Below, piece after piece: positions 5,022-7,487 of a stretch of 7,487 nt of DNA. Position 1 is the stretch's first letter. The number at the start of each line of letters is the position of its first letter. Both the position numbers and the translations under genes were made by a program. Source of the DNA: Candidatus Taylorbacteria bacterium RIFCSPLOWO2_01_FULL_50_130 (GTDB lineage: Bacteria; Patescibacteriota; Minisyncoccia; Phycocordibacterales; UBA10002); NCBI GenBank assembly GCA_001821155.1, contig MHSB01000037.1:1-7487 (forward strand). Reading direction: 5' to 3'. Below the pieces are notes generated by a model that did no database searches, had not been told where the DNA came from, and worked only from the letters and a program-made list of their open reading frames with translations.

Positions 5022-5052
5022 TAAAAAGCAGCCGAGTTTCCGCTCAACTGCT
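5022..5052 (-). terminator. Intrinsic terminator of the small transcription unit
   Basis: On the minus strand AGCAGTTGAG (5052-5043) pairs over 10 bp, including two G-U pairs, with CTCGGCTGCT (5036-5027). The loop is CGGAAA and the hairpin runs into a T tract (5027-5023). The first stem base is the last base of the TAA of the small ORF. Confidence 0.85.
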
Positions 5053-5309
5053 TAAAGTTCGCGACGATTGATCATCATGATTGCCTCCTGAAACGCTCGT
5101 AATAATCTTCGCTCTTCATCAGGACTAAGGAACCCTCCTCTTCTGAGCCCAAAAAGATCATCTATAATACACTTGATTCTGGCGTTGTAATAAAAATCCG
5201 AACGTCAGACCGGAACAAGAATCGAAAAATAGTAATTACAAGCTTCAGTGTAAGCATCTGCTGAATTTGTCCGAATCAATTCCACAACTTTTTCTAGTCG
5301 TTCATCCAT
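5052..5309 (-). pseudogene. Small ORF of 85 codons with in-frame TGA
   Basis: From ATG 5309 the frame reads MDERLEKVVELIRTNSADAY and continues to codon 34 (ILVPV), meets TGA at codon 35 (5207-5205), then continues in the same frame with RSDFYYNARIKCIIDDLFG and SPDEERRLLRAFQEA to TAA at 5052. Amphipathic helices on both sides suggest one small helical protein broken by a nonsense change; CGA to TGA would be a single transition. I do not recognise the family. It has a consensus promoter and a terminator of its own. Alternatives are a real 34-aa peptide, a sequencing error or a structured RNA. Confidence 0.6.
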
Positions 5310-5352
5310 AACATTTCTTTTCCGCGATAATTTGTGTGGTAGTGCTGGATTT

Positions 5353-5380
5353 ATTATATATTAATTGGTGAGTTTGTCAA
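5353..5380 (-). promoter_or_regulatory. Strong consensus promoter of the small transcription unit
   Basis: Perfect -35 TTGACA (5380-5375), 16-bp spacer and perfect -10 TATAAT (5358-5353); the start is near 5346, with a leader of about 37 nt. This is the best promoter in the window. Its -35 and spacer overlap the last codons and TAA of the murD 3' remnant (copy B). Confidence 0.85.
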
Positions 5381-5450
5381 TTATTTTGATAAAGTATTCC
5401 CCTTGGTCATATTCGTTTTTGAACCATTTTCCGAATGAGGCGAAGGCGGG
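5361..5450 (-). pseudogene. Second murD 3' end (copy B)
   Basis: Read on the minus strand it gives PAFASFGKWFKNEYDQGEYF then IKIIDKLTN and TAA, an alternative MurD C-terminus. The first 44 bp (5407-5450) are identical to murD 5511-5554; the last part diverges from the C-terminus now used (DRGTQFVRLIRDLK). It lies just downstream of the murD stop and has no start. Confidence 0.9.
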
Positions 5451-5554
5451 CTTGCCTCGCCGAAGCATTATTTCAAATCTCTGATTAGGCGGACAAACTG
5501 CGTTCCCCTATCATATTCGTTTTTGAACCATTTTCCGAATGAGGCGAAGGCGGG
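5407..5554. repeat. 44-bp exact direct repeat at the murD 3' end
   Basis: Positions 5407-5450 and 5511-5554 are identical over 44 bp at an offset of 104 bp. The first lies in the murD remnant, the second inside murD. It is a likely scar of homologous recombination between two murD alleles. Confidence 0.9.
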
Positions 5555-7009
5555 AGAGAATAAGACAATATCGCCTTTCTTCGCGACCTTCATCGCTTCG
5601 TCAACGCATTGTTTGAGGGTTTCTTTTCGGGAGATAACAGCCCCCGTCCTCGCCGACTCGAACACCCCCTTTACTAAGGGGGAATTGAGGCCGGGAAATT
5701 CGGACAAAAGTTTGTCTGTCCCAGTTTCTTTCAGAAAAACCACCGCCTTGCAGTGCTTTGGAATCTCCGCGACCAGCTTGCTCATATTGAGTCCTTTGTC
5801 TGTTCCTCCGCAAATCAGAATTATTTTTCTATCTGTTTGGGATTTTGATATTGGGATTTGTTTATGATTGGGAATTTGTGATTTGGAATTTAATGCCCTC
5901 AGGGCCGCAATCGTCGCATCTGGCGTGGTTGCGTTGTTATCGTTGTAGATTTTTACGCCTTGAATGGTGCGCAGATACTCAAGCCGACCGGGGACGGGCT
6001 TGAAATTCTCAACTGCTTTCTGGATAACAACATCGGGAATCTTGAAATGTTTTGCTACCGCGATAGCGCAGGCGATATTTTCTAAGTTATGTCCGCCGAG
6101 GAGCGGGATTTTCCAATGAGAAGGGACATCAGCTGTCCGGGCAGTAACCAAGGTTCGCCCTTTTCCCAAGTTTAAAGTAGAACCCTTTCGGCCTCCGCGG
6201 TTCAACCTTCCCGCTTTCCAATCGGCGGGCAGATTTCCCGATGTAAAGTTGGGCCCCGCAGAGACAACCTGCTCTCCAGCAATGAGCACATCTCCTTTTT
6301 TCTGATACCTAAAAATTGCCGCTTTATCCTCAAAATACCGCTTGCGGTTTCCCTTGTAATAGAGGAGGTGGTCGTCAAGAAAAGTCGTGAAAACGGCAAC
6401 CTGCGGAGATATCTTCGCGTCGTGGAATCCTTGTAATTGCCATGAATCGAGTTCGAGTACGACAATGTCGCCCGCGTGAACTTTCTCGAGAAGTGGTAAC
6501 GTTGCTTCCGACAGTAGGTTTCCTCCCCTGTAAACCTTCGGTTTCTTTCTATTCTTAAATCTTAAATCATAAATCTTAAATCTTTCTTTTAGGATTTCGT
6601 ATATCAACGCCGTTGTGGTGGATTTCCCGCGCGTGCCGGTGACACCGACAAGGATGATGCCTTTCGGCATGAGTTTCGCGAAGAGTGATGCGTCCATCTT
6701 AATAGGAATTTTATTTTTCCGAGCTTCGGCAATATAAGGAGAATCAAGCGGCACGCCGGCGGCTTTTAGAATAAAATCTCGTTTCCTGAAATCTTCTAGT
6801 TTATGACCGCCAAATGTATATCGTATATCCTTATATCTCTCCAGTTTCGCGAGCGACGGAGCGAGCGTCTTCTCATCCCGCAGGTCGGTAACAATAAGCT
6901 CGGCACCGTGTTCAGCAAGAAAAATTGCATCGCCAAGACCGCGACCAAGAAGCCCAAGGCCTATGACGGTAATTTTCTTTTTCTTAAAAAATTCTCTCCA
7001 ATTTTTCAT
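5468..7009 (-). CDS. murD: UDP-N-acetylmuramoyl-L-alanine--D-glutamate ligase MurD
   Basis: MurD adds D-glutamate to UDP-MurNAc-L-Ala with ATP in the cytoplasm, the step after MurC. The 513-aa protein has an N-terminal Rossmann-like VIGLGLLGRGLG (15-26), the ATP loop VTGTRGKSTTT (123-133), GGN (162-164), ELDSWQL (186-192), GGHNLENIACAIA (305-317), PGRLEYL (340-346), YNDNNATTPDAT (355-366), GGTDKGL (401-407) and SPAFASFGKWFKNEYDRG (485-502). It is longer than usual (family about 430-460) because of three repeat-encoded inserts near residues 142-157, 374-393 and 440-460. ATG 7009 directly follows the TAG of the upstream gene, indicating coupling. Its 3' end exists twice more downstream. Confidence 0.95.
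   Translation of the reverse strand: MKNWREFFKKKKITVIGLGLLGRGLGDAIFLAEHGAELIVTDLRDEKTLAPSLAKLERYKDIRYTFGGHKLEDFRKRDFILKAAGVPLDSPYIAEARKNKIPIKMDASLFAKLMPKGIILVGVTGTRGKSTTTALIYEILKERFKIYDLRFKNRKKPKVYRGGNLLSEATLPLLEKVHAGDIVVLELDSWQLQGFHDAKISPQVAVFTTFLDDHLLYYKGNRKRYFEDKAAIFRYQKKGDVLIAGEQVVSAGPNFTSGNLPADWKAGRLNRGGRKGSTLNLGKGRTLVTARTADVPSHWKIPLLGGHNLENIACAIAVAKHFKIPDVVIQKAVENFKPVPGRLEYLRTIQGVKIYNDNNATTPDATIAALRALNSKSQIPNHKQIPISKSQTDRKIILICGGTDKGLNMSKLVAEIPKHCKAVVFLKETGTDKLLSEFPGLNSPLVKGVFESARTGAVISRKETLKQCVDEAMKVAKKGDIVLFSPAFASFGKWFKNEYDRGTQFVRLIRDLK
5633..5687. repeat. G/C-tract palindromic repeat inside murD
   Basis: CCCCCTT (5665-5671) and AAGGGGG (5676-5682) form a hairpin within a unit laid out like those at 8-58 and 1941-1989. 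It is translated in frame as the segment LNSPLVKGVFESARTGAVIS (about residues 441-460) between two secondary-structure elements of the MurD C-terminal domain. Confidence 0.75.
5838..5893. repeat. A/T-rich GGGATTT-type repeat inside murD
   Basis: Repeated short units of the kind TTGGGATTT, TTGGGAATTT and TTTGGAATTT give a low-complexity insert (residues about 374-393, including KSQIPNHKQIPISKSQ) between AALRAL and KIILICGG. MurD proteins usually have only a few residues there. The frame stays open. Confidence 0.7.
6555..6582. repeat. 7-bp tandem repeat inside murD
   Basis: Four 7-bp units (TTAAATC, TTAAATC, ATAAATC, TTAAATC) are translated on the minus strand as FKIYDLRFK (residues about 144-152). 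The insert lies after the P-loop helix and before VYRGGN, where MurD normally has a short turn. Confidence 0.75.
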
Positions 7010-7339
7010 CTATTCTTTCTTCAAGAAATCCTCCAGAGCTTTTCCGGAAACATACACATCTAGGCTTTGGCCTCTATTGCTTGGATAATACGCGTGTACT
7101 TTCGTTATTTCTCCATTCTGATAAAGAACTCGTACAGAAGCTGGAGGAATACTACCTCTTTGGACATTCTCCATTTCAGGGCTGGAGCCTGAAAAATAAA
7201 GTTCCGTGGGGTCGTCATATCTGTTGCGAAATTCTCGGTGCAGCGCTTCAACTAAAAAATCTTTAAGGGCGCCGGCGCGCATGCCGGTTTCGTTTTTCCA
7301 ACCTTCTTGCTGTTCTCTATTCTTGAAAGTCTCTGACAT
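7010..7339 (-). CDS. Unrecognised 109-aa protein upstream of murD
   Basis: I do not recognise this protein. From ATG 7339 it begins MSETFKNREQQEGW, has a helical segment GALKDFLVEALHREFRNRY, a Pro/Gly-rich middle and a beta-like C-terminal part (ASVRVLYQNGEITKVHAYY, then LDVYVSGKALEDFLKKE). It has no signal peptide, membrane span or cysteine motif. A frame reaching 7387 exists, but its extra 16 residues would start upstream of the promoter's -10 box, so 7339 is preferred. The stop TAG is immediately followed by the murD ATG, suggesting translational coupling and a shared transcript. Confidence 0.7.
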   Translation of the reverse strand: MSETFKNREQQEGWKNETGMRAGALKDFLVEALHREFRNRYDDPTELYFSGSSPEMENVQRGSIPPASVRVLYQNGEITKVHAYYPSNRGQSLDVYVSGKALEDFLKKE

Positions 7340-7369
7340 GATACTTATTGTTAATGATAAGATGTCTCT

Positions 7370-7397
7370 ATTGTACCAAGCTCGCACCTATTTCCAA
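7370..7397 (-). promoter_or_regulatory. Promoter of the 109-aa gene and murD
   Basis: -10 TACAAT (7375-7370) with an extended TGn just upstream, a 16-bp spacer and -35-like TTGGAA (7397-7392, 4 of 6). The predicted start near 7363 leaves a leader of about 24 nt without an obvious Shine-Dalgarno. Confidence 0.55.
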
Positions 7398-7411
7398 AAC
7401 AAATGATATGG

Positions 7412-7487
7412 CACGCGCGGAGCGCGTGGTGGCTCTAAACTAAATCGTACGCTCGGAGAAAGCCCCACGCACTGGCGAGTACGCCAG
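7412..7487. repeat. Hairpin-forming sequences at the window edge
   Basis: Two perfect hairpins: CACGCGC (7412-7418) with GCGCGTG (7422-7428), and CTGGCG (7472-7477) with CGCCAG (7482-7487). Neither is followed by a T tract on either strand, so they look like repeats rather than terminators. The element may continue beyond the window. Confidence 0.5.

Noticed and set aside
5205..5207. UGA read as glycine (Gracilibacteria/SR1 code) or selenocysteine
   Set aside because: murC, murD and rsmI contain no internal TGA and relB ends with TGA, so glycine recoding is not genome-wide. No selenocysteine insertion element or known selenoprotein context was seen.
3033..5467. Prophage or integrative element with its own integrase
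   Set aside because: No integrase, recombinase, transposase, tRNA or phage gene is present in the island, so only a non-autonomous or homologous-recombination origin can be proposed.
7412..7428. Hairpin as an intrinsic terminator
   Set aside because: No T tract follows on either strand, and the GC-rich perfect arms fit a repeat better.

Overview
The window looks like chromosomal DNA from a small-genome Patescibacteria (CPR, Parcubacteria-like) bacterium. This is inferred from divergent short MurC and MurD proteins in a degraded division/cell-wall cluster, tiny neighbouring genes, weak Shine-Dalgarno sequences, near-leaderless promoters and many short palindromic repeats. No rRNA or other taxonomic marker is present. 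TGA is used as a stop (for example at the end of relB), so the UGA=Gly code of Gracilibacteria/SR1 does not apply. Every convincing gene lies on the minus strand, so the region is transcribed from right to left.

Layout in the direction of transcription. An unrecognised 109-aa protein (7339-7010) abuts murD (7009-5468). Then comes a roughly 2.4-kb accessory island (5467-3033): a second copy of the murD 3' end, a small promoter-to-terminator transcription unit whose ORF carries an in-frame TGA, a truncated murC 5' end, a hicBA toxin-antitoxin (TA) pair, a second truncated murC 5' end, a relB/yafQ-type TA pair, a third piece of murD 3' end, a 167-bp MITE-like element and a small P-loop kinase/ATPase. 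The island is followed by intact murC (3026-1584), rsmI (1516-713) and a small putative DNA-binding protein (577-200) that ends in an intrinsic terminator.

The most striking observation is that the island is built from repeated remnants of its own borders. Three murD 3' ends and three murC 5' ends (one complete gene each, the rest truncated) alternate with the accessory genes. Each TA module starts exactly where a murC 5' copy breaks off, just after the codons for the MurC motif SAIARMFL. The two TA antitoxin promoters sit at these breakpoints and would give nearly leaderless mRNAs. I read this as repeated integration of TA-bearing DNA at the murD-murC junction, each event re-supplying a murC start. 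No integrase or transposase is visible.

A second theme is that murC, murD and rsmI each carry short palindromic or AT-rich repeats inside the reading frame without breaking it. These resemble in style the Rickettsia palindromic elements. One of them in intact murC lies at the same codon where the truncated copies break.

Functionally, MurC and MurD catalyse successive cytoplasmic steps of peptidoglycan precursor synthesis (addition of L-Ala, then D-Glu, to UDP-MurNAc). RsmI methylates 16S rRNA C1402. The TA modules probably act as stabilising or stress-response elements.
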